Assembly (NCBI GenBank): GCA_046350055.1 | Contig: JAXMBC010000001.1 | Location: forward strand, 2,170,001 to 2,234,000 | Reading direction: 5' to 3' | DNA: 64,000 nt | Source of the DNA: JAEUIE01 sp046350055 | GTDB lineage: Bacteria > Planctomycetota > Planctomycetia > Gemmatales > HRBIN36 | Part shown: in pieces, positions 26,265 to 34,471 of the stretch | Layout of the letters: the number at the start of each line of letters is the position of its first letter | Numbering within the stretch: the stretch's first letter is position 1 | Notes under the pieces: generated by a model | The model's input: only the letters and a program-made list of their open reading frames with translations | What the model was told of the DNA's origin: nothing | Databases searched by the model: none | Program-made: the position numbers and the translations under genes

Positions 26265-27512
26265 ATGAGAATGTACTGTTTCCCCCTTTTAACTTTGGCA
26301 TGGATGGGACTGGTAGGCCTGGTCGCTGCACAACAGCCACCTGCAAAGACTGCCACGACTCAGCCTCCGGGTAAAACTGCAGAAAAACCACCGGAAAAGA
26401 TGGCGGAGAAGACCGCGCCAGCCAAGGCTCCTGTCACCAAGTCTAATGCCAACGTGGAACACCTGGTTACGTTCACTGCCGATGGTGTTCGTATCGAGGG
26501 AGACTTTTATCCTCCTGCTGAGAGCAAGGCCAAAACTGCTCCATGTATCATTCTGCTTCATGCCATTGGTCCCAGAAACCTGACAGCGAGCCGGGCCGAC
26601 TTTGGCAAGCTGCCGGAGCGGTTGCAGAAGCTCGGCTATGCCGTTGTTGCCATCGACCTGCGAGGCTACGGCAAAAGCAAGACGGTTGAATCGCAGTTCT
26701 GGAACAGCCATCGACCCAAGAACCGAAACCTCGAGTTAATCGAAGCCAAGGACTACAGCAGCTCCAGTGAGATGCTGGAAATGGTCTACGATCTGACGGC
26801 GGTCAAGATCTGGTTGAACATCAAGAACAATGCAAAGGAATGTAACTCGCATGCGGTAGCGGTGATTGCCCTCGAGCAATCAGGACTGATTGCCATGGCA
26901 TGGGCAGCCAATGAACATGCCGATCCAAACCGTGTGAAGGTTCGCAGCGTGGCGGGCGGCTTGCCTAACCAGAACGGGTTCGGTAATCAGGGCTTTGGCA
27001 ATCAGGGCAATACCGGGTTTGGAAACCAGGGCTTTGGTAATCAAGGCAACACTGGCACCGGGAATCAGCGTCAACCTGGATCTATCGTGCCCCGGTTTGA
27101 AGGTGAGGACATTACGTGCATCGTTCCCATCTCGACCAGCCACCGGTTGAATGAAGCAATCAATCTCGGCTACCTCGAACGGTGGGTGACTTTCCTCCGC
27201 GATCACCAGGTGGCCACCATGGCAATCTATGGTGCACAGGATAAGGAAGCGTCTGCTTTCTGGGCCAAGGCAGGGCTGTGGGCACGTCCTGCTGGCGACA
27301 AGTTTCGCTTTAAGAACTCAGGCGTCAAGCCAGTGAAAGGCACCAGCCTGACCGGGGCCAAGCTGCTGAGCAACGATACGCTGGATGTGCCTAAGATGCT
27401 GGAAGACTACCTGGCTGAGGCATTGAAGAAACCAGCAGAAAGTCGCCTGTGGGCGGAACAGACAGGTCAAGATCGACCTACCCCCATTGAGCTACAAAGG
27501 CTCTTCCGGTAA
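26265..27512 (+). CDS. Secreted alpha/beta-hydrolase-like protein with NQGFG repeat insert
   Basis: About 415 residues from the ATG at 26265 (GGAG eight bases upstream), which opens a signal peptide (FPLLTLAWMGLVGLVAAQ). A Pro/Lys/Thr-rich linker (QPPGKTAEKPPEK) leads to the hydrolase core: DGVRIEGDFYPP, IILLHAIGPRNL (oxyanion loop), VVAIDLRGYGKS. At the nucleophile-elbow position the text reads ALEQSGLIAMAW rather than GxSxG, and the late acid may be the Asp in YGAQDKEAS. A repetitive Asn/Gly/Phe/Gln insert follows the elbow region. The catalytic competence is doubtful. Confidence 0.78.
   Translation: MRMYCFPLLTLAWMGLVGLVAAQQPPAKTATTQPPGKTAEKPPEKMAEKTAPAKAPVTKSNANVEHLVTFTADGVRIEGDFYPPAESKAKTAPCIILLHAIGPRNLTASRADFGKLPERLQKLGYAVVAIDLRGYGKSKTVESQFWNSHRPKNRNLELIEAKDYSSSSEMLEMVYDLTAVKIWLNIKNNAKECNSHAVAVIALEQSGLIAMAWAANEHADPNRVKVRSVAGGLPNQNGFGNQGFGNQGNTGFGNQGFGNQGNTGTGNQRQPGSIVPRFEGEDITCIVPISTSHRLNEAINLGYLERWVTFLRDHQVATMAIYGAQDKEASAFWAKAGLWARPAGDKFRFKNSGVKPVKGTSLTGAKLLSNDTLDVPKMLEDYLAEALKKPAESRLWAEQTGQDRPTPIELQRLFR
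26970..27067 (+). repeat. Tandem NQGFG-type coding repeat
   Basis: The codons spell NQNGFGNQGFGNQGNTG twice over with small changes and then GTGNQ. At DNA level the units share the core GGNTTTGGNAANCAGGG, which marks recent tandem expansion within the hydrolase gene. Confidence 0.85.
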
Positions 27513-27718
27513 CGGTATCTGCTTGCATAACCGATACAGATCGGGTACTTTAGCAGTAGTTAGCGCAAGCTGCACCTGTTAGGGCGTCTACGCGCTAATT
27601 CACTTCTCTCAATTGCTGCGTCGCATCACTCAATATTCAGCCTGGCATGGCCCATGTGGTATCCTGTCAGATGATGCAACGAGGATGTTCTTCCGACGCT
27701 TTCAGCGAGGATTCGGTC

Positions 27719-28921
27719 ATGGCACGACGATGGGCAAGTCTTGCAGTCCTGGCGCTTCTGGGCGCACCTGTGTTACCCCTCCTGGCAGATGATCCACCCA
27801 GCAAGATCCTGGACGAAGCAGCCACTCGTACCAAGCTGGCTAACGATGCACTGAAGGCGTCGATCGATGCAGCACTGTCCAAGGCTGGCAAGCTTCCCGC
27901 CGATGCAGCGGAAATAGTACTGCAGGCTGCAGAGAACGAAGTCAATGAAGCAAGCTTCCTGACAGCCGATCAGAAGAAGGGCTACCTGGCTCAGCTATCA
28001 TCAAAGCGGAAGAGCCTCGCTGGGGTCACTGCAGGTAAGGCTCCGACAGTGACCACGCCCAAGGAAGATCTCGACAAGAACGACCGCATCCGTGAAGAAC
28101 TCAATGTCATCAAGGCTCTTGATAAGCAAGGCCACACATCGACTGCGAAAGCTCGGCTGAAAGGGCTGCTTGAGAAGAACCCGGATCATCCCGCGCTGCT
28201 GGCATATGCCGAAGTCACCGCTCGACAGGATGTGGCCCGTGATGTCAGCCGATTGAATCGCGTTCGAAAGGGAAATGAAGAAGCGTCCTTCAGTGATATC
28301 GATAAGTCTTCGGGCAGTGTGCCCCCCAACGGTACTGTTGCCTACGACAAGGAAGCCTGGGCGAAGGCGAACAAGCGCTCTCCGGTAGGCAGTCTCGCCA
28401 GCAACCTGTCGAGTCGTGAGAAGCAAATACTCGCCGTGCTTGATCAGCTCAGCAAAGTGGACTTCTCCTTCAACAACACGCCTTTTGATCAGGTCATCAA
28501 ACAACTCGAAAAGGAACTCGGCTTCAACCTTGTCATCAGCAAGCAGACGATGGAAGAGGTGCGGCTGACCTATGAAAGTACACTGAACTACGAAATCCCC
28601 AAGAATGTCACCAAGCGGACACTGCTTAAGAGTGTGCTGAGCGAACTGGGTCTGACCTATGTGATCAAAGGTGAAATCGTCCAGGTCGTCAGCTTCGTAC
28701 AGGCCAAAAACGAACTCCGCACCGGGATTCTCGATGTTGGCACCCTGTTGCGAGGCGGCCAGTCTGCGGAGAGCCTGATCAACCTGATCAAGACTCAGAT
28801 CGAGCCTGATTCCTGGGATAATGCCGGTGGCAATGGCTCCATTACATTCCATGCTCCATACTATCTGGTGATCAAGAACTCCGCTGAAGTGATTCACCGC
28901 CTCGGAGCCAAACCGAAGTAG
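27719..28921 (+). CDS. Secreted protein with secretin/TonB short N-terminal (STN)-like domain
   Basis: About 400 residues from the ATG at 27719 (GAGG upstream), which opens a signal peptide (RRWASLAVLALLGAPVLPLLA). Residues 25-120 look helical (KILDEAATRTKLANDALKAS). After a linker, about residues 245-345 have an STN-like layout: VDFSFNNTPFDQVIKQLEKE, LTYESTLNYEIPKNVTKRTL, LSELGLTYVIKGEIVQVV. The C-terminal part GILDVGTLLRGGQSAESLI...YYLVIKNSAEVIHRL resembles the planctomycete proteins with a single STN module and no secretin barrel. Function is unknown. Confidence 0.75.
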   Translation: MARRWASLAVLALLGAPVLPLLADDPPSKILDEAATRTKLANDALKASIDAALSKAGKLPADAAEIVLQAAENEVNEASFLTADQKKGYLAQLSSKRKSLAGVTAGKAPTVTTPKEDLDKNDRIREELNVIKALDKQGHTSTAKARLKGLLEKNPDHPALLAYAEVTARQDVARDVSRLNRVRKGNEEASFSDIDKSSGSVPPNGTVAYDKEAWAKANKRSPVGSLASNLSSREKQILAVLDQLSKVDFSFNNTPFDQVIKQLEKELGFNLVISKQTMEEVRLTYESTLNYEIPKNVTKRTLLKSVLSELGLTYVIKGEIVQVVSFVQAKNELRTGILDVGTLLRGGQSAESLINLIKTQIEPDSWDNAGGNGSITFHAPYYLVIKNSAEVIHRLGAKPK

Positions 28922-28974
28922 TCAATAGTGCTAAGTGCTTAGGCCTTCGTGCTAAGAAAACAAGCGTTAGACGT

Positions 28975-29018
28975 AAATAGAACCAGCCGAGGTCAATTGA
29001 CCTCGGCTGGTTCTATTT
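28975..29018. terminator. 44-base perfect palindrome, bidirectional terminator
   Basis: AAATAGAACCAGCCGAGGTC followed by its surroundings forms a 22-base perfect inverted repeat with A-rich and T-rich ends, so it works as a hairpin with a T-run on both strands. It lies between two convergent genes (stops at 28921 and 29044). Heptad-phased AGTGCTA-like repeats flank both sides. Confidence 0.85.
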
Positions 29019-29043
29019 GTTATTTAGGACTCAGCACTTAGGA

Positions 29044-29844
29044 CTATTTCTTCTCCGTAGCTACCTTGCCAGTGCTGAAGTAGTTATCGATTTCCACCGT
29101 GATATTGGTATTGGGAGCAGGCTTGGTCGAAGCATGTTCGCCCGTCTTGATGTCTTCGCGGAGCTTGTGCTCGATCAGACTGGTTTCGATGCGGCTTTCC
29201 AGGCTGTCGACCAGGTCCTTGAGTTGTGCAATTTCAGGAGCCTGGAAGTCTTCACCAGCGTGCTTGGCCTTGAGCTGGGCGACCTTGAGGTAATCCAGGT
29301 CGGTCTTGAGCTTGCTCACGCGGCTGAGCAGTTCACTGCGCTGGCCCTTGAGGGCATCGCGCTGTTCCTGCATGGATTTGATGCGGGTCTGCATCTGATC
29401 CAGCATGCTCTGCTTATTCTTGAGGGAGGCTTCCATCAGTTTGAACTGCTTGAAATCCTTCTCCAGCTGCAGTGAGGCGATGTCGCGCCCAGTGCTGGTT
29501 TTGCTGACCTGGATAGTCTTGATGTCTTCGGCCCGAGCCTGCAGTTCCGCCTTGCGGGTTTCGAGGTTGGCCGTCATGGTTTCGACGTCCCGTTCACAGC
29601 CACGAACCGCCTGCATCTGGGCAGCAAGGCTGGTAATCAAACGGTCGTCAGTCTTGTCGAGATTCTGGAGCAGGTCTTCAGCCCGTTTGATTTCGAAGTC
29701 GAGAGGCACCACTTTCTGGGTAGCCTGGCGGACTTCCTTCCAACCGGTTTTGACATAGCTCATGATTTCGCGGCCGGCGTTCGAGCCGAACGCCCAACCG
29801 ACAACAACCAGCATCCCTGAGAGGATCAGCAGCTTCTTGAACAT
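29044..29844 (-). CDS. Membrane-anchored coiled-coil protein
   Basis: 266 residues. A single N-terminal hydrophobic segment (LLILSGMLVVVGWAFGSNAG) is a membrane anchor or signal. From about residue 50 to 220 the sequence is a long charged coiled coil (heptads such as LEKDFKQFKLMEASLKNKQS). The last 30 residues are Pro/Thr/Asn-rich with a short beta-like end (NTNITVEIDNYF). Such proteins are common in planctomycetes near envelope genes; no function is known. It is convergent with the STN-like gene. Confidence 0.8.
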   Translation of the reverse strand: MFKKLLILSGMLVVVGWAFGSNAGREIMSYVKTGWKEVRQATQKVVPLDFEIKRAEDLLQNLDKTDDRLITSLAAQMQAVRGCERDVETMTANLETRKAELQARAEDIKTIQVSKTSTGRDIASLQLEKDFKQFKLMEASLKNKQSMLDQMQTRIKSMQEQRDALKGQRSELLSRVSKLKTDLDYLKVAQLKAKHAGEDFQAPEIAQLKDLVDSLESRIETSLIEHKLREDIKTGEHASTKPAPNTNITVEIDNYFSTGKVATEKK

Positions 29845-29977
29845 GGTGGTTTCCTTCCATCTGGCGGGAGGCCCGCAAACTTGTTGAACGTCCCGGCATA
29901 GGGTGTGAGTCGGATGACGTCTGGCTTGGTTAAGAAATGATTCGCCCCTGCTCGGCGGGGATTTAGACGAATTACAG

Positions 29978-30012
29978 AAAAAAAACTGGAGCCATCTGCA
30001 GGCATCAGGCTC
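29978..30012 (-). terminator. Possible rho-independent terminator behind the RmlA-like gene
   Basis: On the minus strand GAGCC pairs with GGCTC around a 14-base loop that can itself pair (TGCCTGCA), followed by CAG and eight T. It lies 120-160 bases after the stop at 30135. Confidence 0.55.
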
Positions 30013-30134
30013 TGTCGCGATGGCAGGTGCAGTGCTGTACAGGTCTATGCGTGATATGGTGTCAGGGACGTATTTCTATCGGCAGGCAATCGGTCGTGTT
30101 GCCTGGCAAATGAATGTGGCCATCACACGGAGTA

Positions 30135-30866
30135 TTAAAACCGTGGTGGAGTCTTGTTGACCAGTTGGTTAGCAAGGGCCAGGGACTCAGGCGTGCCAGC
30201 ATCGGTCCAGTAGTCTTCCAGGTGGCTGGCGCCGAGGCGGCCTTGTTCCAGGTAGTACCGGTTGACGTCAGTGATTTCCAGTTCGCCACGGGAACTGGGC
30301 TTGAGCGTCTTGATGACGTTGAACACATCTGCGGGGTAGATGTAGATACCAGCCACAGCAAAGTCGCTCTTGGGATGCTTAGGCTTTTCTTCGATGCCGA
30401 CGACCTGGTTGCCTTTCATTTCTGCAACGCCATAACGTCCCGGGTCGGGCACCTGTTTGAGAGCGATCCAGGCCCAATCAGGGTGTTGCTGAGCCTCCTG
30501 CAGCATAGCATGGAGTGGGCTGGCAAAGATGTTATCACCCAGAATGACAACGGTTCTGCTGTCCCTGGCGAAGAGTTCAGCTAGCCCGAGAGCTTGTGCG
30601 ATGCCCCCTGCTTCGTCCTGCACCCGGTAGGTCAGTCGGCAGCCATAGTCCTTGCCGGAACCGAGAAGTTCGACAAAGTCGCCCATGTGTTCGGTGCCCG
30701 AGACGAGCAGAATGTCCTGAATCCCAGCGCCGGTCAATTTTTTCAGGGGATGGTATACCATGGGCCAGGGGCCGACTGGCAACAGGTGCTTGTTCGTCAC
30801 CTTCGTCAGTTCGCCCAGACGTGTTCCCTTACCACCAGCCAGAACAATGCCACGAAGGGGAATCAT
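30135..30866 (-). CDS. Sugar-nucleotide (glucose-1-phosphate) thymidylyltransferase, RmlA-like
   Basis: 243 residues from the ATG at 30866, with GAGGA six bases upstream; a GTG one codon earlier has too little spacing. It carries GIVLAGGKGTRLGELT (nucleotide and sugar-phosphate loop, with the KGTRL core), KHLLPVGPWPMVYHPL, VVILGDNIFA (metal Asp) and WIALKQVPDPGRYGVAE. It ends at LEDYWTDAGTPESL, lacking the extra C-terminal 45 residues of the typical 290-residue RmlA, as in the short single-domain class found in archaea and some bacteria. It makes an activated sugar, probably dTDP-glucose, for glycan assembly. Confidence 0.88.
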   Translation of the reverse strand: MIPLRGIVLAGGKGTRLGELTKVTNKHLLPVGPWPMVYHPLKKLTGAGIQDILLVSGTEHMGDFVELLGSGKDYGCRLTYRVQDEAGGIAQALGLAELFARDSRTVVILGDNIFASPLHAMLQEAQQHPDWAWIALKQVPDPGRYGVAEMKGNQVVGIEEKPKHPKSDFAVAGIYIYPADVFNVIKTLKPSSRGELEITDVNRYYLEQGRLGASHLEDYWTDAGTPESLALANQLVNKTPPRF

Positions 30867-31013
30867 CACATTTCCTCAAGAATAGTGCTATGGATACGGA
30901 AGATGTGACAAGTGGCAGAGTAATTCTTGCAAACCAGGGGAGGATGTTACAAACGGGGCCAGTTGGGGTTGGCCTGCAGAGACCATCTGTTAGCATGTGC
31001 CGCTCTGACACGC

Positions 31014-31020
31014 AAGGAGG
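31014..31020 (+). promoter_or_regulatory. Consensus Shine-Dalgarno before the split gene
   Basis: AAGGAGG, perfectly complementary to the 16S rRNA end, lies six bases before the ATG at 31027. Its strength argues that the signal-peptide frame starting there is the real 5' end of the gene. Confidence 0.8.
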
Positions 31021-31026
31021 CGTGCG

Positions 31027-31722
31027 ATGCTGCGACGGACTGCCTATTTCTACGTCGTTCTCGGCTTCATCTTTATTCACGGCCGCATCGAAGCACAAAC
31101 CTGAATACAAGGTGCTTGCCCTCCCGGCGGTCAGCCGGGAATCATGCCTCAGTTTTACGGCCAGCCACCGACATATGCTGCACAGCAACCACCGCCGGGG
31201 TATGGTCAACAGCCCCAGTACGTCCAGCAGCCTCAGTATGCACCACAGTCTGCTGGTGGAACCTATGCATCCCGAGGCGACCGCTTGCCTGCGATGCCGG
31301 GGATGATGCAGCGTCCCACGCCATCTCCAGCCCCAGTACAGCGTGAGCCAATGGTGCGTGGTGCAGCGCCAGAAATGGCCCAAACTACTCCGCCTCCAGC
31401 TTCGTCACCTGGTTGGAAGCCCATTGCGATTCCCTCACCTTCCGAGTTGGGGATTGGTGTCCATGAGAGCAGACCCGTGATGGCTCAGACCATTACGCCA
31501 CCAGCTAGTTATGACTTTGGGACAGTAATGACCTGGCTTGACACGTTGGGTGTCCGCAGTTGCCAACGGACGAGACTGGCGGAGGGGTATCAATTCGTGT
31601 GTCATCTGGAAGGAAACAGCGTCCCCATCACGGTTCAGGCAATACAGGAAGCGGAGGCGCTGAAACAACTCGTCGCGCAGGTTACTCTTCAAAAGAAGGG
31701 TCTGACTCTGGCTCAGCAGTAA
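31027..31722 (+). pseudogene. Secreted Pro/Gln-rich protein, signal peptide split off by in-frame TGA
   Basis: The ATG at 31027 begins a signal peptide (RRTAYFYVVLGFIFIHGRIEA, cleavage after IEA) that meets a TGA at 31102-31104. Reading on in the same frame gives IQGACPPGGQPGI and then, at an ATG at 31144, the rest of the protein to 31722: a Pro/Gln/Tyr-rich linker (PPTYAAQQPPPGYGQQPQY) and a C-terminal domain with FGTVMTWLDTLGVRSCQRTRL and YQFVCHLEGNSVPITVQ. Translating only from 31144 would give a 192-residue protein with no signal peptide and a poor ribosome site. The gene may be inactivated, misread in sequencing, or expressed by stop readthrough. No family is recognised. Confidence 0.7.
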
Positions 31723-31969
31723 ATTCGTCGGCATCGTTGTCTAGATCAGAACTGGTAACGATGCAGACGGCCTGACGCGATTCGGGATCAACCATGACAT
31801 AACCGGCGTCCAGCAGGGTGCAGGTCGCCAGTTTCTGCTTCTCTCCTGAAATCGTGCAGGTAAAGGGTAGCTCCATTGGTTCGAAATCAATCCGAAACCG
31901 GGGGAGTGGCTCATTCTGTGACGAAAAGGGTTGTTCCACAGCTGTATCTCGCTCGAGTGTGCATTCCAT
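31682..31969 (-). CDS. Small acidic protein, function unknown
   Basis: 95 residues without signal peptide. The middle has a beta-rich look (FTCTISGEKQKLATCTLLDAGYVMVD) and the end is very acidic (DLDNDADEFTAEPESDPSFEE). It overlaps the last 41 bases of the convergent split gene. The ribosome site is weak. Composition favours a real gene, but it could be a chance frame. Confidence 0.5.
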   Translation of the reverse strand: MECTLERDTAVEQPFSSQNEPLPRFRIDFEPMELPFTCTISGEKQKLATCTLLDAGYVMVDPESRQAVCIVTSSDLDNDADEFTAEPESDPSFEE

Positions 31970-32268
31970 TCATCTGCATTATAGGTCAACCAACGGGAAG
32001 AAAGTGGGAAATTAGAGTGTGTCGGTAACCGCAGTACGTGCGCCCGCAATGGCATGTCCGGTATACATGGTTTGGTAAGAGGTCAATGGTAGTAGTGGTG
32101 CATGGTGACATTTCTATTCGTGGCAGACATCGCCATTTCCCCTCTTCTCCTCACCCGTTCCTTGTTTTAGGATGAAGAGTTCCATGAGAGTTGTGGGCAA
32201 GTCCCAACCTGATGGGGTGGTGATGCTACTGCACTGCCGCTCGATACTGCAACGAACAAGGAAACCCC
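31970..32268. other. Intergenic stretch, no feature recognised
   Basis: About 300 bases between the small acidic gene and the SEC-C/TPR gene. It must hold the promoters of both divergent genes. No hairpin, repeat or convincing -35/-10 pair was seen; AAGGAA five bases before the ATG at 32269 is the ribosome site. Confidence 0.5.
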
Positions 32269-34353
32269 ATGGCACTTGATGCCTATAGCGCATGCCTGTG
32301 TGGCAGCGGCAAGAAGTTCAAATGGTGCTGTGCCCCATTCTTCGACCTCGTCGAAAAAGCGTATGCCCAGGAACGCAACAAGCAGCATGAAGTCGCGCTG
32401 CGGATGATGCTTGATGTCAGCAGGCAGCACGCCAAGAACAGCGCCGTCTGGTGCTACCTGGCTGATCTCTACATGCTCCAGGGCAAGTTTGACGAAGCCA
32501 ATACGGCCCTCGATGAGGCTCTGAAACTCGATTCACAAAACGCCAAGGCGCTCTACCTCAAAGCTGCATACCTCCACGAATCCGAACGCGCTGACGAAGC
32601 ACTGAGCTTCTACAGGAAGGCTGCCGATGCCTGCGATCCTGCTGCTGTCCAGATGATGGCTGACATTCACATTGGCATCGCCCAGTGTGAAACGATTCGC
32701 AATCACCCATTCGCCGCCAAGGCTGCCATTGATGTGGCTCACCGCTGCGACCCCAGCAGCGAATCGATTCAGGACTTCATCAACCGCTACTATGGCGTGC
32801 GTAGCGAATATCCTGCTATTGTCCGCAAGAATCATCCATTCAAGAAGATGATCAAGAAGGACGCCTTGCCGCTCGATGTGCAGCAGGCCACTCAGGGTGG
32901 CAAGCTTGGCAAACTTCATCAGCTGATGGAAGGTCTGGTTCAGCGGCTCTCATATGATCCAGCGTTCTTTTACAACCTCGGTCTCAGTCGTGCATGGGTT
33001 GGCGAAAACCAGAGTGCTGTCGAAGCTCTGGATGAATATGTTCGCCAAGCCAGCAACGATGCAGAAGCTGCTGAAGCATGGGCACTGGCTGAAGCAATTC
33101 GTCTGGATGGCGGCAAGGAAGAGGAATCCGACTACCCGCTCTATTTCGTGAACTACCAGGTCCCTGATGTTCGCCGCTTCATCGAAAAGGTGCAGCACGA
33201 CAAGCGACTGGTGGATGCTACCCAGAACGAAATGGTGGTGCAGTTCAATCGGCTGGATCGCGACATGCCAGCTTTCAGCGAAACGCTTGCTCTTTTTGAA
33301 CTGCCCCGGGTCCACCTCCGGTTTATTCTGCATCTCGGGGCAGGTGTCCTGATGGGCTATAGCCTTGATCCACAGACCCAAGCACAAGCTCACGCCGATT
33401 TTCAGGCACAGTATGGTGCCCTGGTCGTGGAGAAGGATCGTTTCACGCAACCGGGCACCTATCTCCACATCTCCCAAAGCGTATTCGATGTTCGTCTGCC
33501 CCAGGGTTTTACCCCGGAGCAGAGCGAACGTCTTCTGAAAGAGAAGATACGCTCCCACTTTGAGGATCGCTGGGCACATCGCTCTCTGCATTCGCTCCAG
33601 GGCAATACCCCGATTGATGCGGTCGGCCATCCCATCCTCCGTCGCAAAGTCATGGGCTGTATCACCATCCTCGAACAGGTGATGAACCAGCTCGGTGCCA
33701 AGCTGCCATATTCCATGGATGAATTGCGTCACAAGCTGTCGCTCGATCAAGCCGGGTCTGCCACAGAAGGTGAAGCACCGGCAGCGACGACGTCCATCAC
33801 TGCAATGAACAATGCTGAGCTGGCAGCCATTGCCGTCGACTCAGCGAGTGAGGAGGAATTGAAGCAGGCGTTCACCACCGCTAGACGGCTCGATGCCAAT
33901 GAACTGGCAACGAAGTTTGCCCAGGCGCTGGTCAACCAGGCTGCGAACAAGCAGGATGCCGATTGCTTCATTTATGATCAGCACATCATCTACCAGTTGC
34001 TGGGAGAAGACCGTGTTGAACGGGCGTATGTCAACATCCTGAAAGCTCTCGAGCGAGATGCCAAGCTCAATGCTGGTCGTCGCTCGCTCGATTATCGCAA
34101 ACTCCGCCTGAAGGTACTGCTTGCTGGGAAGCGGGTACAGGAAGCCCGGGCCGATCTCGATAAGCTTCTTGCAGAAAAAGGCGAAGACCTCGATCTCTTT
34201 GTTTTTGCTACTGAAGAGCTCCTTCGCTTTGGCCACAAAGAGCTGGCTGGCAAATACGCAGGCATGGGCAAGCTAGTTGCTTCCAGAAAGAACGACCGCG
34301 ACCGCCTCAGCTTCTTCGAATCCATGCAGAAGAAGTACGGCAGCGAGAAATAA
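32269..34353 (+). CDS. SEC-C motif and TPR-repeat protein
   Basis: 694 residues, cytoplasmic by composition. Residues 9-24 hold a SEC-C zinc motif, CLCGSGKKFKWCC, the four-cysteine form that in SecA binds zinc and SecB or ribosome. TPR repeats follow from about 40 to 140 (VWCYLADLYMLQGKFDEANTAL, AKALYLKAAYLHESERADEAL) and again near 225 and 590. The central part (residues 290-480) is not recognised. A role as an adaptor in protein secretion or quality control is possible but not shown. Confidence 0.85.
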   Translation: MALDAYSACLCGSGKKFKWCCAPFFDLVEKAYAQERNKQHEVALRMMLDVSRQHAKNSAVWCYLADLYMLQGKFDEANTALDEALKLDSQNAKALYLKAAYLHESERADEALSFYRKAADACDPAAVQMMADIHIGIAQCETIRNHPFAAKAAIDVAHRCDPSSESIQDFINRYYGVRSEYPAIVRKNHPFKKMIKKDALPLDVQQATQGGKLGKLHQLMEGLVQRLSYDPAFFYNLGLSRAWVGENQSAVEALDEYVRQASNDAEAAEAWALAEAIRLDGGKEEESDYPLYFVNYQVPDVRRFIEKVQHDKRLVDATQNEMVVQFNRLDRDMPAFSETLALFELPRVHLRFILHLGAGVLMGYSLDPQTQAQAHADFQAQYGALVVEKDRFTQPGTYLHISQSVFDVRLPQGFTPEQSERLLKEKIRSHFEDRWAHRSLHSLQGNTPIDAVGHPILRRKVMGCITILEQVMNQLGAKLPYSMDELRHKLSLDQAGSATEGEAPAATTSITAMNNAELAAIAVDSASEEELKQAFTTARRLDANELATKFAQALVNQAANKQDADCFIYDQHIIYQLLGEDRVERAYVNILKALERDAKLNAGRRSLDYRKLRLKVLLAGKRVQEARADLDKLLAEKGEDLDLFVFATEELLRFGHKELAGKYAGMGKLVASRKNDRDRLSFFESMQKKYGSEK

Positions 34354-34366
34354 TGCAACTCCCTGT

Positions 34367-34390
34367 GGCACAGACAATCCTGTCTGTGCC
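34367..34390 (+). terminator. Hairpin after the SEC-C/TPR gene
   Basis: GGCACAGAC and GTCTGTGCC form a 9-base stem with a 6-base loop 14 bases after the stop. No T-run follows, so termination may need Rho or the hairpin may only stabilise the transcript. Confidence 0.5.
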
Positions 34391-34471
34391 GTGTGCCATG
34401 GTTTGCCAGATAATGTGTGCCATGGTTGCCGATACTCCGGTTAACCATGCCTGCAAGTACTTAGCACTATT

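Noticed and set aside
28001..28897. 298-residue minus-strand open frame
   Set aside because: It is antisense to the STN-like gene, which has a signal peptide and ribosome site; the minus-strand product has no coherent domains.
31102..31104. TGA as a selenocysteine codon
   Set aside because: No selenoprotein family resemblance, no recognised SECIS-like hairpin after the TGA, and the position just after a signal cleavage site has no catalytic context.
32950..33750. 266-residue minus-strand open frame
   Set aside because: It is antisense to the SEC-C/TPR gene and has no recognisable domain.
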